DNA from: Janthinobacterium lividum
GTDB lineage: Bacteria; Pseudomonadota; Gammaproteobacteria; Burkholderiales; Burkholderiaceae_D
DNA: 64,000 bases
Assembly (NCBI RefSeq): GCF_011601275.1
Contig: NZ_JAAOLY010000022.1
Span: 1 to 64,000 of the forward strand
Reading direction: 5' to 3'
The notes beneath the pieces are model-generated. The model made no database searches and was not told the DNA's origin. It saw only the letters and a list, made by a program, of their open reading frames with translations. Below are positions 20,944 through 30,258 of the stretch, piece after piece. Each line of letters opens with the position of its first letter. The stretch's first letter is position 1. Made by a program: the position numbers and the translations under genes.

Positions 20944-21149
20944 GCGATTTTTGGTGCGTCGCAATAGGAGCAAGAGGCAAATTCGCAACTATTTTGTGAT
21001 ATCGCAATATTTGCCGAAGCAAATTGCAAGCAAGTGTAAGCGATTTGCGAAAGCGCGACAAAACGATATAAAAATAATATCTTTCTTTGCGCTGGCGCAG
21101 AAGCTGTTCTTTTACCTACTGTAATACCACTTTGCTACGACACGATCAT

Positions 21150-22271
21150 TCAAGCCAGTTCGATCCAGCCATCCTGATACCAGGTATACAAGGCATCCAT
21201 CACGTCATCGGAAGCCTGGGCCACGGCGGCGCCGTCGAGGGCGCGTTCGTTGGCCAGGGTTTCCAGGGCCGTTTTGTCGGCCTTGCCAATGGCAAACGAT
21301 TCGCCATTGATGAAGACATTCTTGCCACGATACAGCATCAGGGTCTTGCGTGACAACACGACACCTTTTTTCTGCGCGGCATCCGCGAAACGGCCTACCG
21401 TCAGCGGCTTGGACAGCGGCGTGAAAAACACATTGTGCTTCGGTTCCGACAGGTGTTCGCCGAGGAAGATGGTGACGTCTTCTTCCGTGAAGCGCACCTT
21501 GTTCATTTCTTCCGTGATGGTGGCGAGCATGTCGCGGGGGATTTCCGCCGGCTTGCCCGACGCTTTCAGGTCGGGATCGCTGTAGATACCCGGCAAGTCG
21601 ATCGAATCGGCCATGAATTGCAGGAAGGCTTCGCCCAGTTCCTGGAACGATGGCGAGCGGAAGCCGATCGAATACGTCTGGCAGTCGCCGATGGCCACGC
21701 CGTCGTGCGCGTAGTGGGGCGGCAAGTACAGCATGTCGCCCGGTTCCAGGGTGAATTCTTCGTCGGGCGTGAAGTTGCTGAGGATTTTCAGCGGCAAGCC
21801 GTCGATCAGGCTCAGGTCCTTCTGCGCGCCGATGCGCCAGTGGCGCTTGCCCTGGCCTTGTAGCAGGAACACGTCATAGGAGTCGAAATGCGGGCCCACG
21901 CCGCCGCCATCGGTGGCAAAGCTGACCATCAGGTCGTCCAGGCGCGCGTCCGGCAGGAAGCGGAACTGGCGCAGCAGGGCGTCGGCCTTGGCGCTGTGCA
22001 GGTTGGCGCCCTGCACCAGCAGGGTCCATTCCTTCTGTTTCAGCGAAGGCAGGCTGGTCAGCGGACCTTGCTGCATGTTCCAGTGGCCATCCGCATGGCT
22101 GACCAGGCGCGATTCGACGTGGTCGAGGGTAGCCAGCTCGGCCAGGGCCTTGAAATCGAACAGCGCCTTGAAGCCGGGTACGGCTTGACGGATCAGCAAG
22201 GGCTTTTTATGCCAGTAGTCGCGCAGGAATTGCGCCGGCGTGATATCGCCGAGGAGAGTTAATGTTTTCAT
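21150..22271 (-). CDS. roxA: Cupin/JmjC ribosomal protein hydroxylase (RoxA/YcfD type)
   Basis: 2-oxoglutarate and Fe(II)-dependent oxygenase of 373 residues. E. coli YcfD hydroxylates an arginine of ribosomal protein L16. The iron triad is visible as HFD (His128, Asp130) and His189 in PPHYAHDG. The N-terminal WHKKPLLIRQA motif and the C-terminal winged-helix dimer part (residues 270-373) match the family. Between it and the lipoprotein promoter lie about 200 bases (20944-21149) in which I see no gene. Confidence 0.9.
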   Translation of the reverse strand: MKTLTLLGDITPAQFLRDYWHKKPLLIRQAVPGFKALFDFKALAELATLDHVESRLVSHADGHWNMQQGPLTSLPSLKQKEWTLLVQGANLHSAKADALLRQFRFLPDARLDDLMVSFATDGGGVGPHFDSYDVFLLQGQGKRHWRIGAQKDLSLIDGLPLKILSNFTPDEEFTLEPGDMLYLPPHYAHDGVAIGDCQTYSIGFRSPSFQELGEAFLQFMADSIDLPGIYSDPDLKASGKPAEIPRDMLATITEEMNKVRFTEEDVTIFLGEHLSEPKHNVFFTPLSKPLTVGRFADAAQKKGVVLSRKTLMLYRGKNVFINGESFAIGKADKTALETLANERALDGAAVAQASDDVMDALYTWYQDGWIELA

Positions 22272-22364
22272 GCGCCCATTATAACAACCGGAAATGCAGG
22301 AATGCGCCTGCCGTTGGCGGCGTGAAGGTATAATTTGCCAGCTTATACAATGAAAGGAAGCATA

Positions 22365-22910
22365 ATGAAGATTGCCAAAAATACGGTCGTGACTGTCAAC
22401 TACAAACTGTCAGACGCGCAAGACAATCTGATCGAAGACGGCCGCCAGCCGATGGTCTACCTGCACGGTGATTATGAAAACACCCTGCCGAAGATCGAAG
22501 AGGAGCTCGACGGCAAGGAAGTTGGCTATTCCAACACGATTCAGATCGAACCGGATGATGCTTTCGGTGAATACGATCCAGCCCTGGTCAAAGTCGAGCC
22601 GCGCAATCGCCTGCCTGAGCCGCTGGAAGTGGGCATGCAGTTCGAAGGCATGCCGGAAAGCGATTCGCCGGACGAAGAAGCGATGATCTTCACGGTCACC
22701 GACATCGCCGATGACAAAGTCGTGCTGGATGGTAACCATCCACTGGCCGGCATCGCGTTGCGCTTCTCGCTGACCGTCGCTGACGTGCGCGCCGCCACCG
22801 ACGAAGAAATCGCCCATGGCCACGTGCATGGCGCACACGGCCACGACCATGGTGATGATGAAGAAGAGGGTGACGAAGGCGATCACTTCCGCACCCATCC
22901 AATTCACTAA
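22365..22910 (+). CDS. slyD: FKBP-type peptidyl-prolyl isomerase SlyD
   Basis: Cytoplasmic prolyl isomerase and metallochaperone of 181 residues. The FKBP domain is interrupted by the insert-in-flap chaperone domain (residues 65-125). The C-terminus is a His- and acid-rich metal tail (HGHVHGAHGHDHGDDEEEGD), shorter than in E. coli, and without its cysteines. The ATG at 22365 follows AAAGGAAG; the frame open from 22335 overlaps a TATAAT at 22329-22334, which I take as the promoter. Confidence 0.93.
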   Translation: MKIAKNTVVTVNYKLSDAQDNLIEDGRQPMVYLHGDYENTLPKIEEELDGKEVGYSNTIQIEPDDAFGEYDPALVKVEPRNRLPEPLEVGMQFEGMPESDSPDEEAMIFTVTDIADDKVVLDGNHPLAGIALRFSLTVADVRAATDEEIAHGHVHGAHGHDHGDDEEEGDEGDHFRTHPIH

Positions 22911-22916
22911 TCTGGA

Positions 22917-23035
22917 GGCGCCTGACCAACCTACTGCGCGCAGCGGGGCGCGGCCGGCGATGCTCACCGTACTAGAGTACGGTTGCGCTTCTCGGCCACG
23001 CCGCGCAGCTGCTCGCTACGGTTTTGTCAGGCGCC
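22917..23035. repeat. Dispersed palindromic repeat, copy A (119 bp)
   Basis: Bounded by a perfect 10-bp terminal inverted repeat, GGCGCCTGAC (22917-22926) and GTCAGGCGCC (23026-23035). The centre is a perfect hairpin ACCGTACT-AG-AGTACGGT (22966-22983). The arms between are imperfectly complementary, so the whole element can fold on itself. A second copy lies at 33055-33174 in the opposite orientation. It has no gene of its own and sits 6 bases after the slyD stop. It has the shape of a REP/MITE-like element; no family name is assigned. Confidence 0.8.
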
Positions 23036-23053
23036 GTGACGCTGGTGGGTTGG

Positions 23054-23090
23054 ATAGATAAAGGCTGGCTTTGCGTCGGCCTTTATCTAT
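23054..23090. terminator. 12-bp hairpin between convergent genes
   Basis: ATAGATAAAGGC (23054-23065) pairs perfectly with GCCTTTATCTAT (23079-23090), with a 13-base loop. It lies between the 3' ends of slyD (plus) and the mutS-linked gene (minus). There is no long T-run, but AT-rich outer pairs on both sides could serve as a weak bidirectional terminator. Confidence 0.5.
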
Positions 23091-23102
23091 TGTGGCGCAT
23101 GT

Positions 23103-24140
23103 TTATCTGCGCGCAGTCGACGCCTTGGCGCGCGCTTGCGCCGATGGCCTGACGGCGCGTTGACGCACCTCAAAGAATGGGGTCTTGCCTGGCCGTACGG
23201 CGATGGCGGACCAGTCGTTGTCGATGCTGACGTGGCCCAGGTTGCCTTTCCAGCTGATTTTCGGCCCGCCTGCCTTGGCCGCGGCCTTTTTACTCTTTCC
23301 TTCCTTGCCGTCCGCCTCGCCATCGCGCTGCGTATCGACCAGCAGCACCTTGCCGCTGAACTTCTTCGCCAGGGTACGAACCTGCTTGCGCGGGCCGGCA
23401 AAGCCGTCCTGTTTCGAGCTGAAGCTGGGCAGCAACGAATTGTCGTCTTCGTCGAGCACGCCCATGTCGCCATCGGAAAACAGCACGATGCCGTCGAGCT
23501 GCTTGCGCTGCGCCATGGCGAACAGGCGCTGCAGCCAGGAGCGGTTGGCGACCAGGCGGTCTTCGAACTCGCTGTTGCGTCCCGCTTCTGGCAGGAAATG
23601 GTTGTTATTCGCGGGCAGGTTGATGGTGGCAAACAGCACGCCGCCATATTCCCAGTGGGCATTTTCCGCATAGCTGCGGAACTTCGCCGTCGATGACAGC
23701 CGCGACAGGGTCAGCTTGCGCTGGCCCAGGCTCTGGTCGTCGGCGAAATACACGTCGCGCAAGCGGTTCAGGCGTTCGATGGCGTTGACCCTGCCGCGCG
23801 AGTTGCGGCAGTTCGCCCAGTCGCTGGCCGACAACGAGACGATCAGCGGCGGGCCGCTGGCGTCCAGCAAGTCCTTGCGCTGGCTGTACAGTTTGTCGCT
23901 GCACGATTCGCTGGCCGCCTTGATGCCGGTCGCCACGACGAACGATGCATTGAAGGCGCTGGTATCGGCGATGGCTTTTTTCAGGGGGCCATCGTCGGGC
24001 CCGGCGTTGAAGGAATGGCCCAGCACGGCAAACTCGAAGCCGGCCTGGTCGCTCTGGGCGGCCAGCGCCGCTTGCCATGGCAGGCTGGCAGCCAGCAATC
24101 CGGCGGCCAGCAGGTGGATCGCGCTGCGCCGGCAGGTCAT
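23103..24140 (-). CDS. Exported protein of unknown function, coupled to mutS
   Basis: 345 residues with a cleavable signal peptide (hydrophobic core [18 protein letters not shown]). The mature part resembles calcineurin-type phosphoesterases in layout ([38 protein letters not shown] strands). The metal-binding DxH, GNH and GHxH motifs of that family are missing or altered, so catalysis is doubtful. The C-terminus is basic and Ala-rich. Its ATG overlaps the mutS stop by 4 bases (ATGA), so it is translated with mutS, although an envelope protein has no obvious link to mismatch repair. Confidence 0.75.
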   Translation of the reverse strand: MTCRRSAIHLLAAGLLAASLPWQAALAAQSDQAGFEFAVLGHSFNAGPDDGPLKKAIADTSAFNASFVVATGIKAASESCSDKLYSQRKDLLDASGPPLIVSLSASDWANCRNSRGRVNAIERLNRLRDVYFADDQSLGQRKLTLSRLSSTAKFRSYAENAHWEYGGVLFATINLPANNNHFLPEAGRNSEFEDRLVANRSWLQRLFAMAQRKQLDGIVLFSDGDMGVLDEDDNSLLPSFSSKQDGFAGPRKQVRTLAKKFSGKVLLVDTQRDGEADGKEGKSKKAAAKAGGPKISWKGNLGHVSIDNDWSAIAVRPGKTPFFEVRQRAVRPSAQARAKASTARR

Positions 24141-26830
24141 GCGGCGGCCAGCCGTTTCAACTGATACAGCTGCTCGAGCGCATCGCGCGGCGTGAGCGCA
24201 TCGGGATCGAGGTCGGCGATGGCGTCGAGCAAGGCTTGCTGCGCCGCGTTCAATGCGGCCAGCGGCGCCGATGCTTCCTCTTCTTCCTCTTGCGCATACG
24301 GATCGGCTGCCGGCGCGGCGAACAGGTCGCGCTGCGGCGTGGCGTCGAGTGCCTGCGCTTCCAGGCGCGCCAGGTGCTTGCGCGCGGCCTTGATCACGGG
24401 CTGCGGCACGCCGGCCAGTTGCGCCACCTGCAAGCCGTAGCTTTGCGAGGCGGGGCCAGGCTGCACGGCGTGCAGGAAGACGATGCTGTCCTTGTGCTCG
24501 ACGGCGGACAGATGCACGTTGGCGGCGCTCGGGTGGCTGTCCGGCAGTTGCGTCAGCTCAAAGTAATGCGTGGCAAACAGGGTGAAGCTGCGGCTCGTAT
24601 CAATCAGGTGGCGCGCGATGGCCCACGCCAGGGCCAGTCCGTCGAAGGTGGAGGTGCCGCGGCCCACTTCGTCCATCAACACCAGCGAGTGTTCGGTGGC
24701 GCCGTTCAAAATAGCTGCCGATTCCGTCATTTCCACCATGAAGGTCGAACGTCCGCCCGCCAAGTCGTCGGTGGCGCCGATGCGCGTGAAGATGCGGTCG
24801 ATGGGGCCGATGGTGGCGGAAGCGGCCGGCACGTAGCTGCCCACGTAGGCCAGCAGGGTGATCAATGCCACTTGGCGCATGAAGGTCGATTTACCGCCCA
24901 TGTTCGGGCCGGTGATCAACAGCAGCCGGCGCTCGTTGACGAAGCGGCAATCGTTGGCGATGAAGCGCTCAATCTGCTTTTCCACCACGGGGTGGCGGCC
25001 TTCGACGATGTTGATGCACGGCTCGTCGACCAGTTGTGGCGCAGCCCAGTTGTGCTGCTGCGCATGTTCCGTCAGCGCGTTCAGGGTGTCGAGCTGGGCC
25101 AGGCCTTGCGAAATGGTCTGCAAAGTGCCGATGTGCGGCGCCAGGTCGGCCAGCAGCAGGTCGTACAGCATCTTTTCGCGCACGAGCGCCTTGTCTTGCG
25201 CCGACAGGGCCTTGTCTTCGAACACTTTCAATTCCGGCGTGATGTAGCGCTCGGCGTTTTTCAGGGTCTGGCGGCGGCGGTAGTCGTCCGGCACCTTGTC
25301 CGTCTGGCCGTGAGTGACTTCAATATAGAAGCCGTGCACCTTGTTGTATTCCACGCGCAGGTTGGCGATGCCCGTGCGGGCCCGTTCGCGCGTTTCCAGG
25401 TCGAGCAGGAACTGGCCCGCGTTTTCCGACAGTGCGCGCAATTCATCGAGTTCCGTATCGAAACCGGTGGCGAACACGCCGCCGTCGCGCACCATGGCGG
25501 CTGGTTCCTGCGCCACGGCGCGCACCAGCAAGTCCAGGCAGGCGGTCGGTGTCGCCAGGGCCGTGTGGATGGCGGCCAGCAAGCCGGTTTCGCCGCCCTG
25601 GCCGGGACCATAACAACGGACGACGTCGCCGCGCAGGGCCGGCAGTTGCAGCAGGCCATCGCGCAGGGCGGCCAGGTCGCGCGGACGCGCCGACAGCAGC
25701 GCGATGCGCGTGGTGATGCGTTCGATATCGGGTACTTGCGCCAGGGTGGCGGCGAGCGGAGCGGCCGCTTCGCTTTGCGCCAGCGCGGCGATGGCTTCAT
25801 GACGCGCGCGCGCTACCTTCTGGTCGCGCCGCGCATGGTGCAGCCAGTGGCGCAGCATGCGCGAACCCATCGCCGTGCGGCAATGATCCAGCAAGGAGAA
25901 CAAGGTAGGCGACTCCTGGCCGCGGATGGTTTCCGTCAGCTCCAGGTTGCGCCGCGTGGCCGCGTCCAGGCCAATGAATTCGCTTTCCGTTTCCGTCGTC
26001 AGGGAGCGCACGTGCTGCAGGCCGCGTCCCTGCGTAGCTTGCGCATAGCGCAGCAACGCGCCGGCCGCGCCGAACGCGGCGCCGAGGCCATCGGCGCCAA
26101 AGCCCGTCAGGGTCGCCACGCCCAATTGATCCAGCAGGGCCTTGTGGCCGCCGACCACGTCGAAATGCCAGTCCGGCACGCGGTTGATGTGCGTGCCCGC
26201 GTAGTCGTCAAACAGGTTGCCATTGTCGCCGCTGAGAATTTCCGCCGGCACGATGCGTTCCAGCTCCTGCTGCAGGCGCACGGCCACGGTGGATGCGTCG
26301 CCGGAAAATTCCATCAGTTTCAAGGCGCCGCTGGCCAGCGACAGCCAGGCCAGGCCCGTCGTCACCGTCTTGCGCTGCGTGATGCTGCACATGGCCAGCA
26401 GCGGGCGCTCGGCCTTCTCTGGCAGCAAGTCCGCATCCGTCAAGGTGCCGGGCGTGACGACGCGCATGACCTTGCGCTCGACAGGACCCTTGCTGGTGGC
26501 CGGGTCGCCGATCTGTTCGCAAATGGCCACCGACTCGCCCAGCTTGACCAGCTTGGCCAGATAGCCATCGAGCGAATGAAACGGCACGCCGCACATCTTG
26601 ATAGGATTGCCACTGGCCACGCCGCGCGCCGTCAGGGTAATGCCCAGCAGGCGCGACGCTTTTTCCGCATCCTCGAAAAACAGCTCGTAGAAATCGCCCA
26701 TGCGGTAGAAGACCAACATCGTCGGGTGGTTTTCCTTGATGCCAAGATATTGCTGCATCATTGGCGTAAGCTTTTCAGCCGAATTTTTCTTTGCCGCGGC
26801 GGCGTTGATTTCTTTTGGGGCGGTGGTCAT
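24137..26830 (-). CDS. mutS: DNA mismatch repair protein MutS
   Basis: Recognises mispairs and starts methyl-directed repair. 897 residues, slightly longer than E. coli MutS (853). The mismatch-wedge FYE motif is in [11 protein letters not shown], the Walker A is [12 protein letters not shown], the Walker B is [12 protein letters not shown] and the ABC-type helix-turn [10 protein letters not shown] follows. ATG 26830 is chosen: it begins MTTAPKEI, and the 23-residue extension of the frame is not conserved-looking. A TAAAAT about 110 bases upstream is a possible -10. mutL is not in the window. Confidence 0.96.
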   Translation of the reverse strand: MTTAPKEINAAAAKKNSAEKLTPMMQQYLGIKENHPTMLVFYRMGDFYELFFEDAEKASRLLGITLTARGVASGNPIKMCGVPFHSLDGYLAKLVKLGESVAICEQIGDPATSKGPVERKVMRVVTPGTLTDADLLPEKAERPLLAMCSITQRKTVTTGLAWLSLASGALKLMEFSGDASTVAVRLQQELERIVPAEILSGDNGNLFDDYAGTHINRVPDWHFDVVGGHKALLDQLGVATLTGFGADGLGAAFGAAGALLRYAQATQGRGLQHVRSLTTETESEFIGLDAATRRNLELTETIRGQESPTLFSLLDHCRTAMGSRMLRHWLHHARRDQKVARARHEAIAALAQSEAAAPLAATLAQVPDIERITTRIALLSARPRDLAALRDGLLQLPALRGDVVRCYGPGQGGETGLLAAIHTALATPTACLDLLVRAVAQEPAAMVRDGGVFATGFDTELDELRALSENAGQFLLDLETRERARTGIANLRVEYNKVHGFYIEVTHGQTDKVPDDYRRRQTLKNAERYITPELKVFEDKALSAQDKALVREKMLYDLLLADLAPHIGTLQTISQGLAQLDTLNALTEHAQQHNWAAPQLVDEPCINIVEGRHPVVEKQIERFIANDCRFVNERRLLLITGPNMGGKSTFMRQVALITLLAYVGSYVPAASATIGPIDRIFTRIGATDDLAGGRSTFMVEMTESAAILNGATEHSLVLMDEVGRGTSTFDGLALAWAIARHLIDTSRSFTLFATHYFELTQLPDSHPSAANVHLSAVEHKDSIVFLHAVQPGPASQSYGLQVAQLAGVPQPVIKAARKHLARLEAQALDATPQRDLFAAPAADPYAQEEEEEASAPLAALNAAQQALLDAIADLDPDALTPRDALEQLYQLKRLAAA

Positions 26831-27259
26831 GTGTTCTTTGTCGTTGGTCCGGCGGCAGGGAAGGCATGCCTGCCGGGCTGTGGGTGGTGCTATGTGCATT
26901 CAAGGCCGCGCCAGAGGGGCGGAGCTTGGGTTCAAGGCCGTCATTTTACCGCTTTCGGCGGGCGGGGCGGCGTATTGCGTGCGGGTGTGAAAAAGCCGCG
27001 CCGGTGGCGCTGCCAGGTAGCATGCACCAGTAGCGTATCTGACTGGACAAGGTGCGTTCAATGGCCCAGTTCCCAGACAGACTGCAAGGATGGGCGAGAT
27101 AGCCGTGTTTTGCGCCAGTCCTTGCGTGGTGGGGCAGGTTGTAATACGTTTGCATCGCTATCGCCATGCGGGCCAAAACACCAAGGATGTCTTGGCCCGA
27201 AAACTGGCAGGAAGCTTTTAAGCCGTCACCGGCTGTGAGACAACCGTGGATTGCTGAAA
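26831..27259. other. 429-bp intergenic stretch with two hairpins
   Basis: No convincing gene is seen. It holds the mutS leader (minus strand) and the 3' flank of the kinase operon. Hairpins: CGGGCCAA (27169-27176) with TTGGCCCG (27192-27199) around 15 bases, and AGCCG/CGGCT at 27221-27234, which could help end the kinase operon transcript. A 76-residue minus-strand frame (26946-27176) has no ribosome site and no recognisable features. Confidence 0.5.
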
Positions 27260-27820
27260 TTAACCCTGGCCCCAGGCGTCGCCGACGGAGCTTTCTGGGT
27301 CGAATGAAAACACACGCAACTCAGTCTGGTCGCCTTCACTGCGGGTGATACGGACCGTCATGACAAAAGACAGTTCCCAGCGACCGTTTGCATGACCTAC
27401 ATCCAGGTTATGCTTCCATTCCTGGCGAATGTGCCGCAGGCCGGGCTGGGCCGGGTCTGGCGGCAGCAAATGAGATTCGAAGTCCAGCGGCAGGCTGTAG
27501 GTGGCGCCTATTGCTTGAAGAAATGGTGATGGAAGGGAATAAACAGTCGGTACTTTCGGGCCGATCTGCAGTAGTTGCGGTACGGTGACAATGGTGCAAT
27601 CTATGATCTGGAAGGCGGTAAAGCCACCATCCTTGGAGCCGCAACAGGTGACATCAAGATAAACATGTTGTCCTTTCTGGAAATGCACCCCACCCATATA
27701 TGGACCATGGCGCGGGTCGGCTGTCCCGTCGCATGAAGTAAAGCTATAGTCGAGTTGGTTTGTGATCTGGTCTGCATCAAAATGTACGGATAATTTCATC
27801 CAAGGGCTGACAGGCGTCAT
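27260..27820 (-). CDS. Hypothetical protein coupled to a Ser/Thr kinase
   Basis: 186 residues, not recognised. No signal peptide or membrane helix; rich in beta-type alternation (LSVHFDADQI, HVYLDVTCCG, ELSFVMTVRITR) and in aromatic residues and histidines, so a beta-sandwich is likely. A Cys-Cys pair (VTCCGSKDGG) stands out. It overlaps the end of the kinase gene by 4 bases, which implies translational coupling, and it might be a partner or substrate of the kinase. GC content is visibly lower than in neighbouring housekeeping genes. Confidence 0.7.
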   Translation of the reverse strand: MTPVSPWMKLSVHFDADQITNQLDYSFTSCDGTADPRHGPYMGGVHFQKGQHVYLDVTCCGSKDGGFTAFQIIDCTIVTVPQLLQIGPKVPTVYSLPSPFLQAIGATYSLPLDFESHLLPPDPAQPGLRHIRQEWKHNLDVGHANGRWELSFVMTVRITRSEGDQTELRVFSFDPESSVGDAWGQG

Positions 27821-30057
27821 GTTCTACGATCTCTTTTCATATTGGTCATAAGTTGCTGATAGCGAGAATCTCGCCTGAGGTTCAACAGATCGGGAGCTGA
27901 CTCGATCAGGTTGAGTGGGTAGCCCAGCTTGGTGGCCTCCTGCAGGGCTGCCAAAGCTGCAGTGCGGTTGCCTGTAAGTTCATGGGTCAAAGTCGCCCGG
28001 AATTGGACATCTGGCAATTGAGGGGCGATGGCGAGTGCTTTTTCCATACTCGTCAACGCCTGCTTGGTTGCGCCTACATAGGCCGAAAACAGCGCCATGC
28101 GCGAGTTGAGTGTCGCGTCGTCCGGCATGCGCGCCAGGACTGGCGTAAGCAGTTCAATGGCGCGCCGATAAGACTGCTGCGAGGCCTCTTTCTGCGCAGG
28201 TATCCAGCGTTGTGCATCAGCAAGATTTGCCCATAATTGATAAAACCCTGGATTGCCATTGCTGGGCAATACGGCCTTTTCAAACGCCTTTACAGCGCCC
28301 AGATAGTCCTCCTTGGCAAACAACGATGTTCCCAGATTGCTATACAGTTCCCAGTGCGGCTGGAACTGCAGGCCTTGTTGGAGCACGCGCAAGGCTTCAT
28401 CGCTACGGTTGAGGCGTAAAAGGACTGCGTTCAGATACGCATACGCGCTGGTCGAACGCTGATCGAGTTCTATACTTTTGCGTAACGCCTGTTCCGCGCT
28501 GGCGTATTCGCCTTGGCGATACAGCATGATGCCCATGAACATCGGAAGCAGGCGCTCCTTCGGATGCAGTGCGATCGCGCTGTCCAGTACGGGTTTGGCC
28601 AGATCAAATTTGCTCATATGAATCAATAGGCGTACCTTGCCCACCAGTCCCAGCAAATTTTGCGGATCAAGATTCAATGCGTTGGCTGTTGCATTCAACG
28701 CCTCCGCCCGCTTGCCTTGAAATTCGAGTACCCAGGCATGCGCCACATGGGAAAGTGCCAGTTGATTATCCGATGCGAGTGCTTGCTGTGCCGCAGCATT
28801 TGCTAGCTGCAACCAAGTGTCGTCGCGACCATTGCCAGCATAGCGCAGGCTGTAAGCCAGTGACAGGCCTGCAGATGCCGCAGCATTGTCTGGATTATGC
28901 TTGAGCACCGTTGTGAAATGCTCGATCGCCTGGTTTTGGCTCGTATCGCGGTCAAACACCCGCAACGCTTCCATCCCCGCCGCCATGCTGGCCATTTCCG
29001 AATAGGGCGCGGGCGCTTTTTCCCCCGTGACGAACGATTTGACGGCAGGAATGATATTAGGCAACTGCCATCCTGCCAATACGGCCACCAGTGCCACGCC
29101 CGCACCCCACTGCAGGGTGCGCTTGCGGGGCAGGGGCAGGCGGATGGAGACGCTGGCGGGCGGTTTTTCCTTCGCGGGCATCTCGTTAGCCAGGGGCGTG
29201 GTCAAGGTGGGCGCTTCGCCGTGCTGCGCGCCTAGCGCCTCGCGCACAGCGCGCATGGTGCGTGGCCGTTCGGCCGGGTCGTGCGCCGTCATCGCGCGCA
29301 CGAGGGCGTTGATGGCGGGCGGGACGGAGTCGGGCAGGTCGGGCCACGGTTCCGTCGCCTGCATGTGGGCGGCGGCCAGGGCCAGGCCGTTCAGGTGGGC
29401 GAAGTGGCGCTGGCCGGCCAGCATTTCGTACAGCATGGCGCCCAAGGCATACACGTCGCCACGCGTGTCGGGCAGGCGGCCCATCAGGCGCTCGGGCGCC
29501 ATGTAGGCGATGGTGCCCTGCAGGTCGCACAGGGTGGTCGTTTGCGTGGCTTGCGGGTCGATGTGGCGCGCCAGGCCGAAATCGAGGATGCGCACTTGAC
29601 CGTCCGCTTCCAGCATCAGGTTCGACGGTTTCAGGTCGCCATGGACGAGGTCCATGGCGTGCGCCTCGTCCATGGCGTCGGCGATCTGGTAGGCGATGTC
29701 GAGCGCGGCATGCAAGTCCGCTTTGCCGCCGTGCATGAACTGGCCCAGGGTCTGGCCTTCGACCAGCTCCATGACGATGGACTGGCCCGTGCCCTGGCCC
29801 TCGATGGCGAAAATGCGCACGAAGGCCGCATGCCTGAGCGAGGCGGCCAGGCGCGCTTCATTGATGAGTTTTTCCGGATGCAGCACGTCGGCTTGCGGTT
29901 TCAGGCGCTTCAGCGCCACGCTACGGCACAGCTTGGCATCCCAGGCTTCGAATACGTGACCGAAACCGCCTTCGCCCAGCAAGCGGCGCACTTCATAGTG
30001 CCCGCTGATCGTGTCGTCTTGCAGTGGGGGCTGACGCAGGGAGTCGAGCAGTTCCAT
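27817..30057 (-). CDS. Membrane Ser/Thr protein kinase with TPR repeats
   Basis: 746 residues. The N-terminal kinase domain (20-275) has the glycine loop LGEGGFGHV, the ATP lysine in VALKRL (Lys50), the catalytic loop HGDLKPSN (Asp141), the DFG at 159-161 and the APE at 187-189. The catalytic loop has HGD in place of HRD, so the usual activation-loop arginine contact is absent. One membrane helix follows (about 316-335). The outer part (350-746) is a chain of TPR-like helices that would lie in the periplasm. The kinase half is GC-rich; the TPR half reads clearly more AT-rich, with the shift near 29.06 kb. Confidence 0.9.
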   Translation of the reverse strand: MELLDSLRQPPLQDDTISGHYEVRRLLGEGGFGHVFEAWDAKLCRSVALKRLKPQADVLHPEKLINEARLAASLRHAAFVRIFAIEGQGTGQSIVMELVEGQTLGQFMHGGKADLHAALDIAYQIADAMDEAHAMDLVHGDLKPSNLMLEADGQVRILDFGLARHIDPQATQTTTLCDLQGTIAYMAPERLMGRLPDTRGDVYALGAMLYEMLAGQRHFAHLNGLALAAAHMQATEPWPDLPDSVPPAINALVRAMTAHDPAERPRTMRAVREALGAQHGEAPTLTTPLANEMPAKEKPPASVSIRLPLPRKRTLQWGAGVALVAVLAGWQLPNIIPAVKSFVTGEKAPAPYSEMASMAAGMEALRVFDRDTSQNQAIEHFTTVLKHNPDNAAASAGLSLAYSLRYAGNGRDDTWLQLANAAAQQALASDNQLALSHVAHAWVLEFQGKRAEALNATANALNLDPQNLLGLVGKVRLLIHMSKFDLAKPVLDSAIALHPKERLLPMFMGIMLYRQGEYASAEQALRKSIELDQRSTSAYAYLNAVLLRLNRSDEALRVLQQGLQFQPHWELYSNLGTSLFAKEDYLGAVKAFEKAVLPSNGNPGFYQLWANLADAQRWIPAQKEASQQSYRRAIELLTPVLARMPDDATLNSRMALFSAYVGATKQALTSMEKALAIAPQLPDVQFRATLTHELTGNRTAALAALQEATKLGYPLNLIESAPDLLNLRRDSRYQQLMTNMKRDRRT

Positions 30058-30258
30058 ATACCTTGGCTTCAGAGTGCATCAACGTGAGCGTCAAGCATCG
30101 AAAAGGGGTAATGCGATGATTGAATGCCCAAGATGATTGATTTTGAGTAACTTCCTGATTTAAAACGATTGTTTAAAATAAGTCAATTAATATTGGCAAG
30201 GAGTGAACAAAAACTACTGGCAGTCGCCTTTGCGCGGTTCTGCCGCAGGCATGCGCGG

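Noticed and set aside
26946..27176. A 76-residue minus-strand frame upstream of mutS
   Set aside because: No ribosome site, no similarity recognised, and it runs through a hairpin; treated as intergenic.
24077..27238. A 1053-residue open frame on the plus strand opposite mutS
   Set aside because: It is the codon-position shadow of mutS in GC-rich DNA, rich in Arg, Gln and His, with no motif. The mutS frame has all family motifs.
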